Shown: positions 5,204-11,570 of the stretch, piece after piece | Numbering within the stretch: position 1 is the stretch's first letter | Layout of the letters: the number at the start of each line of letters is the position of its first letter | Assembly (NCBI GenBank): GCA_021158465.1 | Contig: JAGGUN010000007.1 | Location: 1-11,570 of the forward strand | Direction: 5' to 3' | Length of the DNA stretch: 11,570 nucleotides | Origin: a bacterium | GTDB lineage: Bacteria > UBP14 > UBA6098 > 4484-93 | Notes under the pieces: generated by a model | The model's input: only the letters and a program-made list of their open reading frames with translations | Database searches by the model: none | Told to the model about the DNA's origin: nothing | Translations under genes and position numbers: made by a program

Positions 5204-5827
5204 ATGCTGTTGAGAATAGTTTTTGTGTCGGTTTGGTTGTGGCTTGTGACTTTTGGGATTGCCTGTTCGAATGGGGAAAGAAAGGAGGAGCATATGGAGA
5301 AAAAAGGTAAGATTGCGATGATCATTGCTCCGAACGATTTCCGGGATGAGGAGTATCTTGTGCCGAAGAGGATTTTCGAGGAGGCGGGGTATGAGGTGGT
5401 TACATTCTCCGAGACAACGGCGGTATCCATCGGTATGCTTGGGGCGAAGGTTACTCCGGACAAGAAGCTTGCTGACCTGCGTCCTGAGGAGTTCGATGCA
5501 GTTGACTTTGTTGGCGGGGTAGGTTCGACTTTCTATTGGGATGACACGGTGGCGCTTAAGGTAGCGTCCTCCGCTTATGAGAGGGGGAAGGTTGTTGCCG
5601 CGATATGCCTGGCTCCTGTGATACTGGCGAATGCGGGACTACTATCCGGCAAGAATGCTACTGTCTTCAAATCGGCAAAGGGGAAGTTGATTGAAAAGGG
5701 GGCTAAATACACGGCTGCCGATGTCGAGGTAGCTGGAAGGATTATCACAGGAAACGGTCCATCTGCTGCGAAGAAGTTCGCCGAAGCGATAATAAAGGCA
5801 CTGGAAGAAAAGGGAAGCGAAGATTAA
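5204..5827 (+). CDS. DJ-1/PfpI-family protein with N-terminal lipoprotein-like signal
   Basis: Residues ~36-200 form a DJ-1/PfpI domain. It has strand KIAMIIA (36-42), the conserved glutamate in FRDEEY (Glu50), GGVGSTFYW (104-112), and the nucleophile-elbow cysteine in AAICLAP (Cys135), so the usual Glu/Cys pair is kept. Members include deglycases/glyoxalases, chaperones and amidotransferase-like hydrolases; the substrate here cannot be told. The first 23 residues are a hydrophobic export signal ending F-G-I-A-C21, a possible though atypical lipobox (Gly at -3). ATG 5204 has a perfect AGGAGGTGA upstream. A second in-frame start at 5294 (residue 31) has an equally strong ribosome site and would give a cytosolic ~177-residue protein of standard family length. 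Two bases separate it from the macro-domain gene. Confidence 0.85.
   Translation: MLLRIVFVSVWLWLVTFGIACSNGERKEEHMEKKGKIAMIIAPNDFRDEEYLVPKRIFEEAGYEVVTFSETTAVSIGMLGAKVTPDKKLADLRPEEFDAVDFVGGVGSTFYWDDTVALKVASSAYERGKVVAAICLAPVILANAGLLSGKNATVFKSAKGKLIEKGAKYTAADVEVAGRIITGNGPSAAKKFAEAIIKALEEKGSED
5281..5296 (+). promoter_or_regulatory. internal ribosome site and alternative start of the DJ-1 gene
   Basis: AAAGGAGG at 5281-5288 precedes an in-frame ATG (5294-5296) with a 5-base spacer, as good as the site used for the upstream start. Initiation here skips the signal sequence and begins MEKKGKIAMII, just before the first strand of the DJ-1 fold. Confidence 0.5.
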
Positions 5828-5838
5828 CCCTATAGGGT
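5827..5838. promoter_or_regulatory. 12-bp perfect palindrome between the DJ-1 gene and gatC
   Basis: ACCCTATAGGGT is fully self-complementary and begins on the last base of the DJ-1 stop codon, 24 bases before gatC. It has no loop and no T-run, so it is not a normal terminator. A dimeric regulator site is possible, but chance is not excluded. Confidence 0.3.
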
Positions 5839-5862
5839 GGCAGAATAGTCATGGAGGTATCT

Positions 5863-6150
5863 ATGCAGATTGAGAACGCTCTTGTCAAGAAGGTAGCGGC
5901 TCTTGCCAGGCTTGAATTCTCTGACGACTCGCTCGCCTCGTTCGTCACGGAATTTGCAAAGATTATCTCATACATTGAGAAGATAAACGAGCTTCCGCTC
6001 GAAGGTTTGTCCCCTCTTTCGCATCCAGTCGAGGGAGTGCAGATGCTTCGGGAGGATAAGGTAAAAGGTTCTCTTTCCATATCGGATGCTCTCTCAAATG
6101 CGCCATCGAAAAGAGATGGGTTCTTTACCGTGCCGAGGGTGCTTGAATGA
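5863..6150 (+). CDS. gatC: aspartyl/glutamyl-tRNA(Asn/Gln) amidotransferase subunit C
   Basis: The 95-residue GatC is the small belt-like subunit that stabilises the GatCAB complex. GatCAB converts misacylated Asp-tRNA(Asn) or Glu-tRNA(Gln) to the amidated form. Visible family features are an N-terminal LVKKVAALARLEFS (7-20), a helix with FAKIISYIEKINEL (31-44), the PLSHP turn (51-55), LREDKV (62-67) and the C-terminal NAPSKRDGFFTVPRVLE (79-95). Length is normal. The start at 5863 has GGAGG with a 5-base spacer; the ATG at 5851 is in frame but has a poorer site. Neither gatA nor gatB is adjacent, and the next gene is kdsB, whose ATG overlaps the gatC stop by 4 bases. Confidence 0.92.
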   Translation: MQIENALVKKVAALARLEFSDDSLASFVTEFAKIISYIEKINELPLEGLSPLSHPVEGVQMLREDKVKGSLSISDALSNAPSKRDGFFTVPRVLE

Positions 6151-6881
6151 AGGTTGTTGGCGTCATCCCGGCAAGATTGGAAAGCAAGCGGCTTCCCGGG
6201 AAACCGCTTTTGCCCCTTGGAGGGAAACCGATAATAGAATGGGTTTGGGAGAACACAAAGAGAGTAGATCTTATCGATGAGCTTCTCATTGCAACAGGCT
6301 CTGAGGAGATAAAGAACAGAGCAGAGGGGTTCGGTGCGAGGGTGTTTCTCACATCATCTGCTCCTCGCTCTGGAACGGAGAGAGTCGTTGAGGTTGCGAG
6401 GAGCCTTCCCGCCGATATATATCTCAACATCCAGGGAGACGAGCCGTTTCTCACAGGAGAGCTTATCGGCAAGGTGGTGAAGGGACTTGTCAATAGCCCC
6501 GATGCGGATGTGGCAACGCTTGCGGTGCCGGCTACAGAAGAGGAGTATCTTAACCCGAATGTTGTCAAGCTTGTCCTTGATGAAAACGGGTTTGCGCTCT
6601 ATTTCTCACGCTCGCCGATACCGTATTTCAGGAAGAAGGCTTGCACCCCATTGAAGCATATAGGAATTTACGCTTATAGGAGGGACACGCTTTTATCTCT
6701 GGCCGAGGGAAATATTTCTCCATTGGCGGAGGCGGAGTCACTCGAGCAACTTGATTTCCTCTTCCGTGGTAAGAGGATCCTCGTCGTGCTGGAAAAGACC
6801 CCACCGTTTCTCTTAGGGATCGACACGCAAACCGATTACCAGCGGGCTGTTGATTATGTCTCGTCGCTTCAGAAAGATTAA
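6147..6881 (+). CDS. kdsB: 3-deoxy-manno-octulosonate cytidylyltransferase (CMP-KDO synthetase)
   Basis: KdsB joins CTP and KDO to form CMP-KDO, the activated donor for the LPS inner core, in the cytosol. The 244 residues are full length. Motifs are the nucleotide-binding PARLESKRLPGKPL (8-21), NIQGDEP (94-100, with the metal-binding Asp98), YFSRSPIPY (152-160), LKHIGIYAYR (169-178), ESLEQL (197-202) and GIDT (224-227). Usually the first of these is PARxxSxRLPGKPL, so the site is intact. It overlaps gatC by 4 bases at its start and the acyltransferase gene by 26 bases at its end, implying translational coupling in an envelope-directed operon. Its presence is the best evidence here for an LPS-bearing cell. 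Confidence 0.95.
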   Translation: MKVVGVIPARLESKRLPGKPLLPLGGKPIIEWVWENTKRVDLIDELLIATGSEEIKNRAEGFGARVFLTSSAPRSGTERVVEVARSLPADIYLNIQGDEPFLTGELIGKVVKGLVNSPDADVATLAVPATEEEYLNPNVVKLVLDENGFALYFSRSPIPYFRKKACTPLKHIGIYAYRRDTLLSLAEGNISPLAEAESLEQLDFLFRGKRILVVLEKTPPFLLGIDTQTDYQRAVDYVSSLQKD

Positions 6882-7737
6882 AAATCTACTCCTGTTTATT
6901 CTCATACTCTTTCTCTATTCCTTCTTTGTCATTTTACCAAGGAGAACAGCGCTTTGTATCGCCTCCGGTATGGCGAAGGTTGTGCATCTATTCCTCAAGA
7001 AGGAAAAGAAGGTAGCTTTTGATAATCTCGCTGTCATTGAGCCAGACCCGTTGAGGAGGAGGATTATTGTAAGAAGGCTGTTTGTGAACATTGCAAAGAA
7101 CCTTGTTGATATGATAAGGCTCTGGTGGATTAGAAAGGATAAGCTTTTTTCCCTTGTGGATGTCGAGGGTGAAGAGAGGGTCCGCCAGTTCTATGAGAGA
7201 GGGAATGGCGTTATCGTGATAACGACGCATCAGGGTGCGTTTGAGTATATCCCCGCTTACTTTGCGGCGAAGGGTTATAGAGTGGCTGTGGTTGGCAGGA
7301 GGTTGTATGACCCGAGGCTTGATAGGATAGTTGTATCGATGAGAAAAAGCTGGGGAGCGACAAATCTGGCGACCGATGAGGAACCAGGAAAGCTCTCCAG
7401 ACTTCTCTCTTCCGGATACCTTGTCGGTCTTCTGGTTGATCTAAACTTAAGGAGCGTCAAGAACGAGAAGAGCGTTCTCTTTGGAAGGGAGGTGTTATCT
7501 CCAAAGGGACCTGTCCTCCTCGCCTTAAGAAGCTCATCTCCGGTTGTTCCGCTTGCAATAAGGAGAACAAGAGATGATAGGTTCAAGATAAAGGTTCTAC
7601 CAGGGTTTTATCTTTCGAGGGGTGGAAATCTGGATGAGGATATAAGAGCGGGACTTCTTCTCTTCAATCGGTGTGTAGGGAAGCTTGTTATGCTCGCCGT
7701 CGATGAATGGCCCTGGATGCACCCGCGCTTTTTGTGA
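6856..7737 (+). CDS. LpxL/HtrB-family lipid A late acyltransferase
   Basis: The 293-residue inner-membrane enzyme belongs to the lysophospholipid-acyltransferase-like LpxL/LpxM family, which adds secondary acyl chains to KDO-lipid A. A basic N-terminus (SRRFRKIKN) is followed by one transmembrane helix (~11-28). The catalytic H-x4-E is HQGAFE (His125, Glu130) after VIVITT. Later GYLVGLLVDLN and SVLFGREVLSPKGPVLLALR match the family's second and third conserved blocks. Start ATG 6856 lies inside kdsB with only a weak ribosome site (AGCGGG), so coupling is likely; a TTG two codons upstream is possible. Which chain it transfers is not readable. Standing next to kdsB fits, since the family needs KDO-bearing lipid A. 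Arginine is coded mostly by AGG/AGA (about 28 of 33). Confidence 0.85.
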   Translation: MSRRFRKIKNLLLFILILFLYSFFVILPRRTALCIASGMAKVVHLFLKKEKKVAFDNLAVIEPDPLRRRIIVRRLFVNIAKNLVDMIRLWWIRKDKLFSLVDVEGEERVRQFYERGNGVIVITTHQGAFEYIPAYFAAKGYRVAVVGRRLYDPRLDRIVVSMRKSWGATNLATDEEPGKLSRLLSSGYLVGLLVDLNLRSVKNEKSVLFGREVLSPKGPVLLALRSSSPVVPLAIRRTRDDRFKIKVLPGFYLSRGGNLDEDIRAGLLLFNRCVGKLVMLAVDEWPWMHPRFL

Positions 7738-7743
7738 TTTCGC

Positions 7744-7772
7744 TTGACAAACCTCTTGCTCGGACTTTTATT
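7744..7772 (+). promoter_or_regulatory. sigma70-type promoter for pyrR-pyrB-purH
   Basis: A perfect TTGACA (7744-7749) and TTTATT (7767-7772, 4 of 6) are 17 bases apart. The start would be near 7779, only ~17 bases before pyrR, so the leader holds the GAGGAGG ribosome site and nothing more. There is no room for a PyrR-type attenuator before pyrR. Confidence 0.6.
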
Positions 7773-7795
7773 TTTCTCACAGATTGAGGAGGATT

Positions 7796-8341
7796 ATGGG
7801 AAGCAAGCAAATTATGAACGAGACCGATATAAAGAACTCCCTTAAGAGGATTGCATCACAGATACTTGAGCGCAACCATAGTAACCTTAGCGAGCTTGCT
7901 CTCGTTGGGATAAAGACAAGGGGAGAATATCTTGCGAAGAGGATAGCTCATCTTTTGAGGAAATGGGAGGAGCTTGAACTTCCGGTGGGCAGTGTTGATA
8001 TTACGCTTTATCGTGATGATTTCAGGGAGATTGTGGAATCCCCTGTTGCTCAGGCGACCGAGATTATGTTCCCTGTCAAGGGGAAGCATATCATACTGGT
8101 CGATGATGTGATATTCACTGGCAGAACGGTGAGGGCTGCAATTGATGTTATAATCGATTTTGGACGACCGAAGACAATCCAGCTGGCTGTTCTTGTTGAC
8201 ATAGGTCACAGGGAGTTCCCGATATGTCCCGACTATGTCGGCAAGGGTATCCAGGTGGAGAAGGGTTCGTTTGTTGAGGTGAAGCTGAGGGAGGTGGACG
8301 GAGAGGATAGGGTAACCCTCTTTATGCCGGAGGGGGAATGA
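7796..8341 (+). CDS. pyrR: PyrR, bifunctional pyr regulator / uracil phosphoribosyltransferase
   Basis: A 181-residue type I phosphoribosyltransferase of normal PyrR length. It shows LALVGIKTRGEYLAKRIA (34-51), VGSVDITLYRDD (64-75) and the PRPP loop IILVDDVIFTGRTVRAAID (99-117). LAVLVDIGHREFPI at 130-143 and the PyrR-specific basic surface are also seen. In known systems PyrR binds pyr mRNA with UMP/UTP to cause attenuation and also makes UMP from uracil and PRPP. ATG 7796 follows GAGGAGG closely (3-base spacer); a TTG at 7784 is less likely. The stop overlaps the pyrB start (ATGA). No attenuator is visible before it. Confidence 0.92.
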   Translation: MGSKQIMNETDIKNSLKRIASQILERNHSNLSELALVGIKTRGEYLAKRIAHLLRKWEELELPVGSVDITLYRDDFREIVESPVAQATEIMFPVKGKHIILVDDVIFTGRTVRAAIDVIIDFGRPKTIQLAVLVDIGHREFPICPDYVGKGIQVEKGSFVEVKLREVDGEDRVTLFMPEGE

Positions 8342-9276
8342 ACCTCTCGATAAATAATCTTCTGGGTTTGGAGGGGGTATCGAGGAGGGATATATTACTC
8401 ATTCTTGACACAGCTCGTTCTTTCAGACAGATACTGGAGCGCCCGGTTAAGAAGGTTCCCACCCTCAGGGGAGTGACCATTGCTAATCTTTTCTTCGAGC
8501 CGTCTACAAGGACTCGCATCTCGTTTGAGCTGGCAGAAAAAAGGCTCTCCGCCGATGTTGTGAACTTCTCTGCGAATGCAAGCTCCATCCAAAAAGGGGA
8601 GAATCTCATCGACACTGCGAGGAACATCGAGGCGATGAAGGTTGATATGGTCGTGATGCGGCACGCATACCCTGGGGCACCTCATTTTCTATCGAGATAT
8701 GTCTCATCAGTTGTGATCAATGCGGGTGATGGGGCGCACGAGCATCCGACACAGGCATTGCTCGATTTCTACACAATCAGGGAGCATTTCGACCGTTTCC
8801 GTGACCTCCGGGTCGTCATTGTTGGAGATATAAAGCACTCCCGCGTCGCCAGGAGCAATATCTGGGGACTAAAAACGCTTGGAGCATCTGTCGCTGTCTG
8901 TGGACCATCCACACTCCTGCCCAGATACATCGACGCGTTCGGAGTGGACTGTTTCACGGATATTGAGGAGGCTTTGAAGGGAGCGAATGTTGTCAATGTC
9001 TTGAGACTACAGCTCGAGAGGCAAACATCAGGATATATACCTTCACTACGGGAATACAGGGAATATTTTGGTATAAAGAAGCACCATCTTTCACTGCTCG
9101 ATAAGAGCCATATCATTATGCACCCAGGACCGATAAACAGGGGGATAGAGATAACCCCAGAGGTCGCAGATTGCGAGGATTCCGTTATACTTCAGCAGGT
9201 GACAAACGGTGTTGCCGTCAGAATGGCAGTGCTTTATCTTCTCTCTCGAGGCTTGCAAACCGCACCAGAAGAATAG
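8338..9276 (+). CDS. pyrB: aspartate carbamoyltransferase catalytic subunit
   Basis: PyrB condenses carbamoyl phosphate with aspartate, the committed step of pyrimidine synthesis. All key elements are present in 312 residues: carbamoyl-phosphate loop FEPSTRTRISFE (53-64), the SSIQKGE loop with Lys86 (82-88), GDGAHEHPTQALLD (130-143), GDIKHSRVARSN (163-174), and HPGPINRGIEI (262-272). No pyrI regulatory subunit gene follows, so it is probably of the PyrR-associated, pyrI-less kind. The ribosome site GGAGGGGG sits in the end of pyrR, with a 4-base overlap. The usual third gene, pyrC, is absent here and purH comes next after 33 bases. Confidence 0.96.
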   Translation: MNLSINNLLGLEGVSRRDILLILDTARSFRQILERPVKKVPTLRGVTIANLFFEPSTRTRISFELAEKRLSADVVNFSANASSIQKGENLIDTARNIEAMKVDMVVMRHAYPGAPHFLSRYVSSVVINAGDGAHEHPTQALLDFYTIREHFDRFRDLRVVIVGDIKHSRVARSNIWGLKTLGASVAVCGPSTLLPRYIDAFGVDCFTDIEEALKGANVVNVLRLQLERQTSGYIPSLREYREYFGIKKHHLSLLDKSHIIMHPGPINRGIEITPEVADCEDSVILQQVTNGVAVRMAVLYLLSRGLQTAPEE

Positions 9277-9309
9277 ATTCATAGAGAATTTCTACAGGGG
9301 GAAACAGTT

Positions 9310-10830
9310 GTGAAAAATGCTCTGATTACAACATTTGACAAGGGTGGGATAGCTGCTTTAGCGCGATTTCTTGTAGATAATAGGTTCAGGATATTTTCCA
9401 CGGGTGGAACAGCCAGGTTTTTGGAGGACAAAGGGATAGAGGTAACACACATTGAGGATATAACAGGGTATCCGTCTGTTCTCTCTGGTAGGGTGAAGAC
9501 GCTTCACCCGGTTGTTTTCGGCGGAATACTGGCGGATAGGGAGAGGCATAAGGAGGAGATAAAGAGGTACAACCTTCCGCTTTTCGATATAGTGGTTGTG
9601 GACTTGTATCCGTTCGAGGAGGTCGCAAAGGAGAGGGATGCCACATTTGCGGAGCTTATTGAGAGCATCGATATAGGGGGTATGGCGCTCATTCGGGCTG
9701 CGGCGAAGAACTTTCCCTATATTGCAGTTGTCATCGACAAGGATGATTATGAGGTGGTTAAGGAGTCCATCGGGGAGTTTGGTGAGGTTCCATACGAATT
9801 GAGGAAGGAGCTTGCCATAAAAGCGTTTGCATACAGTTCTTACTATGACAGCCTGATTTCACACAGGTTTGGGCTTGATCTGTTTGATGGCAGGTATTTA
9901 ACCTTGCCGTTCAAGGAGCCTTTTCCCTTGCGATACGGTGAAAATCCGCATCAGAGAGGAGTTCTTTTCAGGTCAGCTCTTCCGGGTTTGGGGGTTCCGC
10001 AAGGGGAAGTATTGTCGGGTAAGCCTTTGTCGTTTAACAACATACGGGACCTTGACGGGGCGCTCATTACGCTTCGAGATTTCCCTGATACACCTTGTGC
10101 AGTTGTTATAAAGCATTCGACACCTTGTGGGATAGCGACAGCGGAAACGGTTGGTAGGGCGTACGAACTTGCGCTTGCCTCCGACCCACTTTCCGCATTC
10201 GGCGGGATAGTCGGACTGAATAGAAAGGTCGATATAGAGTGTGCAGAGCTTCTGCACAACACGCGCTTCCTTGAATGCATCGTTGCCCCTGATTATACGG
10301 ATGAGGCGCTCGAGCTTATGAGGAAGAAGAAGAATCGCAGGATTGTCAAGCTTGATATCTATAGGGATATTCCAGGATTTGACTGTCAGATGGTTTCCGG
10401 CGGTCTGCTTGTTCAGAGCAGGGATAGAGTTGAGGAGAGGATGGAGGATTTTCGTGTTGTGACAGATAGGAGTCCAACGGAGGATGAGTGGGAGTCGCTT
10501 CTCTTTGCCTGGCGCGCCGTGAAGTCTGTCAAGAGTAACTCCATTTTGCTTGCCAAGGGGACAGCGACCGTGGGGATAGGAGGTGGTCAAACATCGAGGG
10601 TGGACGCTGCGAAGATTGCGGTTGATAAGGCAGGCAACAGGGCGAAGGGGTCGGTGGCAGCCTCCGACGCGTTCATTCCGTTTCCTGATGCCCTTGAGCT
10701 CTGTGCGGAGGCAGGTGTAACAGCTGTTATCCAGCCAGGAGGCTCAAAAGGCGACCCGCAGGCGATCGAGACAGCCAACAGATACAACATCGCAATGGTC
10801 TTCACAGGCAGGAGGCATTTTAGACACTGA
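9310..10830 (+). CDS. purH: PurH, bifunctional AICAR formyltransferase / IMP cyclohydrolase
   Basis: PurH carries out the last two steps of IMP synthesis. The N-terminal ~190 residues are the MGS-like IMP cyclohydrolase domain with STGGTA (30-35), GRVKTLHP (60-67) and DLYPF (98-102). The rest is the AICAR transformylase with RYGENPHQ (208-215), the catalytic Lys-His in KHSTPCG (268-274), SDPLSAFGGIV (291-301) and a C-terminal GVTAVIQPGGS. Length (506) is typical. The usual bacterial KHxNPCG has Thr for Asn here. Start is GTG at 9310, preceded by AGGGGG 10 bases upstream. It shares the pyrR-pyrB transcript (33-base gap), tying a purine step to a pyrimidine operon. No terminator is seen after it. 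Confidence 0.96.
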   Translation: MKNALITTFDKGGIAALARFLVDNRFRIFSTGGTARFLEDKGIEVTHIEDITGYPSVLSGRVKTLHPVVFGGILADRERHKEEIKRYNLPLFDIVVVDLYPFEEVAKERDATFAELIESIDIGGMALIRAAAKNFPYIAVVIDKDDYEVVKESIGEFGEVPYELRKELAIKAFAYSSYYDSLISHRFGLDLFDGRYLTLPFKEPFPLRYGENPHQRGVLFRSALPGLGVPQGEVLSGKPLSFNNIRDLDGALITLRDFPDTPCAVVIKHSTPCGIATAETVGRAYELALASDPLSAFGGIVGLNRKVDIECAELLHNTRFLECIVAPDYTDEALELMRKKKNRRIVKLDIYRDIPGFDCQMVSGGLLVQSRDRVEERMEDFRVVTDRSPTEDEWESLLFAWRAVKSVKSNSILLAKGTATVGIGGGQTSRVDAAKIAVDKAGNRAKGSVAASDAFIPFPDALELCAEAGVTAVIQPGGSKGDPQAIETANRYNIAMVFTGRRHFRH

Positions 10831-10840
10831 AAAAAATTAC

Positions 10841-10868
10841 TTGACAATGATACTACATCTGATATTGT
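10841..10868 (+). promoter_or_regulatory. promoter with overlapping dyad ahead of the second hicAB
   Basis: TTGACA (10841-10846) and TATTGT (10863-10868, 4 of 6) are 16 bases apart, starting 10 bases after the purH stop. Arms ACAAT (10844-10848) and ATTGT (10864-10868) form a dyad that covers both hexamers. The downstream HicB has a ribbon-helix-helix domain and could bind here to repress. The dyad is short, so this is a suggestion. Confidence 0.5.
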
Positions 10869-10881
10869 AAATGAGGGGTGA

Positions 10882-11136
10882 ATGGGGAGTATAGAGAAGA
10901 GGCTTGAGCGGTGGCGAGGGTTAAAGAATTTTCAGACTGTGCCGAGAAATGAGGAGGAAGCGGTTTTAAATCGTTATTTTAAAGGTAGATGGGGATTTCC
11001 AAGGGGTGGAAGTTCTCATATAAAGATAAAAGCCAAAGGGCGGTCGATTTCTATTGCTGTTGTTGGTCAAAAGGTATATGGTTTTTATTTGAAGAGGATA
11101 CTAGAACTGATTGCTCAGGAAAAGGAGGGGCAGTGA
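10882..11136 (+). CDS. divergent HicA-like toxin
   Basis: An 84-residue protein with an N-terminal helix (IEKRLERWRGL, 4-14) and a basic strand GRWGFPRGGSSHIKIKAKG. It ends with SISIAVVGQKVYGFYLKRILELI (55-77). The GG-S-S-H46 motif and the following two strands, conserved Gly and final helix match HicA; His46 would be catalytic. It lacks the standard FSDLxRLLxxLGF helix seen in the first HicA, having NEEEAVLNRYFKG in its place, so it is a distant family member. Assignment rests on the motif plus the clear HicB that follows with a 4-base overlap (GTGA). Start ATG 10882 follows GAGGGG. Arginine codons are mixed. Confidence 0.7.
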   Translation: MGSIEKRLERWRGLKNFQTVPRNEEEAVLNRYFKGRWGFPRGGSSHIKIKAKGRSISIAVVGQKVYGFYLKRILELIAQEKEGQ

Positions 11137-11570
11137 AACAAAAGGATGTAAGCTACTATATGAATCTAAATTACGATGTTCTTATCAAAACTTACGGTAA
11201 AGGGAAAGATAGGGTTTATGAGGCTTGTATCCCGCAATTGGGAGAGCATGCTTTTACGGGGGCGGGAGATACAATTGACGAAGCTCTGGAGAGTTTGGAG
11301 AAGATAAAATACGACCTTTTTTGTGATATGCTTGAAAAAGGGAAACCAATTCCTGAGCCAGAGGAAAACCCATCTCTTTTCTCTGGTAGAATCCTTTTGA
11401 GAATTCCAAAAGATTTGCATAAAATCCTTTACAGAAAGGCAAAAGAGAATAATGTTAGTCTTAATCAATATATAACTTCCATCCTATCGAGTGTGCGCTC
11501 TGAGGTGCAGATTCCTCGAAAGGAGTGGTTCCCAAGGGTTAAGTCCAGCCGAACCGTTAGTGGGAAAGAA
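11133..11570 (+). CDS. hicB: HicB-family antitoxin with ribbon-helix-helix domain (3' end outside window)
   Basis: The frame is open for 146 codons to the window edge. Residues ~11-75 are the HicB fold: YDVLIKTYGKGKDRVYEACIP, then GEHAFTGAGDTIDEALESL (37-55), a helix LFCDMLEKG, and KPIPEP. Residues 85-120 (SGRILLRIPKDLHKILYRKA, then ENNVSLNQYITSIL) form an Arc/HicB-type ribbon-helix-helix, which binds DNA and usually autorepresses the operon. A basic tail follows and continues past the edge. I choose GTG 11133, overlapping the toxin stop by 4 bases with GGAGGGG upstream; ATG 11160 is a possible alternative that loses nine residues. The combination of antitoxin domain and DNA-binding domain contrasts with the bare HicB at 2084. 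Confidence 0.88.
   Translation, partial: MKQKDVSYYMNLNYDVLIKTYGKGKDRVYEACIPQLGEHAFTGAGDTIDEALESLEKIKYDLFCDMLEKGKPIPEPEENPSLFSGRILLRIPKDLHKILYRKAKENNVSLNQYITSILSSVRSEVQIPRKEWFPRVKSSRTVSGKE

Noticed and set aside
9973-10590. 205-residue open frame opposite purH
   Set aside because: It lies wholly antisense to purH, whose motifs are complete; no ribosome site or family pattern is seen.

Overview
The window looks like the chromosome of a Gram-negative (two-membrane) bacterium. It carries kdsB (CMP-KDO synthesis) and a lipid A-type late acyltransferase, which imply an LPS outer membrane. It also has a secreted repeat protein ending in a Por-type (type IX secretion-like) C-terminal sorting domain, and a pyrR that heads a pyr operon. 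This mix fits the Fibrobacteres-Chlorobi-Bacteroidetes neighbourhood or one of the candidate phyla around it (WOR-3/TA06-like lineages are rich in such repeat proteins). The assignment is inferred from gene content and no marker gene fixes it.

Left part, 1-4640, minus strand. In order: a possible tail of a membrane protein, a hairpin-rich GC element of dispersed-repeat type, an orphan SAM methyltransferase resembling the 3-hydroxypalmitate methyl ester (PhcB-type) group, and a rho-independent terminator. Then come a RelB/RelE-like toxin-antitoxin pair, a HicA/HicB pair with a good sigma70-type promoter, and a secreted seven-repeat (probable beta-propeller) protein. Upstream of that lies the frameshifted remnant of a second secreted protein with the same kind of sorting tail. 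Stretches 1245-1441, 1884-2083 and 2624-2763 hold no gene that I can see apart from the control elements listed.

Right part, 4606-11570, plus strand. This is tightly packed housekeeping DNA. A promoter drives an ADP-ribose-binding macro-domain protein and a DJ-1/PfpI protein that has two possible starts (lipoprotein or cytosolic). After a 12-bp palindrome come gatC, kdsB and an LpxL-family acyltransferase, joined by overlapping stop/start codons. A second promoter drives pyrR-pyrB-purH, which joins one pyrimidine and one purine step. Directly after purH, a third promoter with an overlapping dyad precedes a second, divergent HicA/HicB pair; its HicB has a ribbon-helix-helix tail and runs off the window.

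The two halves differ in arginine codon use (CGN on the left, AGG/AGA on the right). Together with three toxin-antitoxin pairs, a repeat element and a pseudogene, this suggests that the left half is more fluid accessory DNA. I do not see a convincing new multi-gene defence or biosynthetic system. The items most worth a second look are the decayed sorting-domain gene, the dual-start DJ-1 protein next to the macro domain, the attenuator-less pyrR-pyrB-purH operon and the second HicAB locus.
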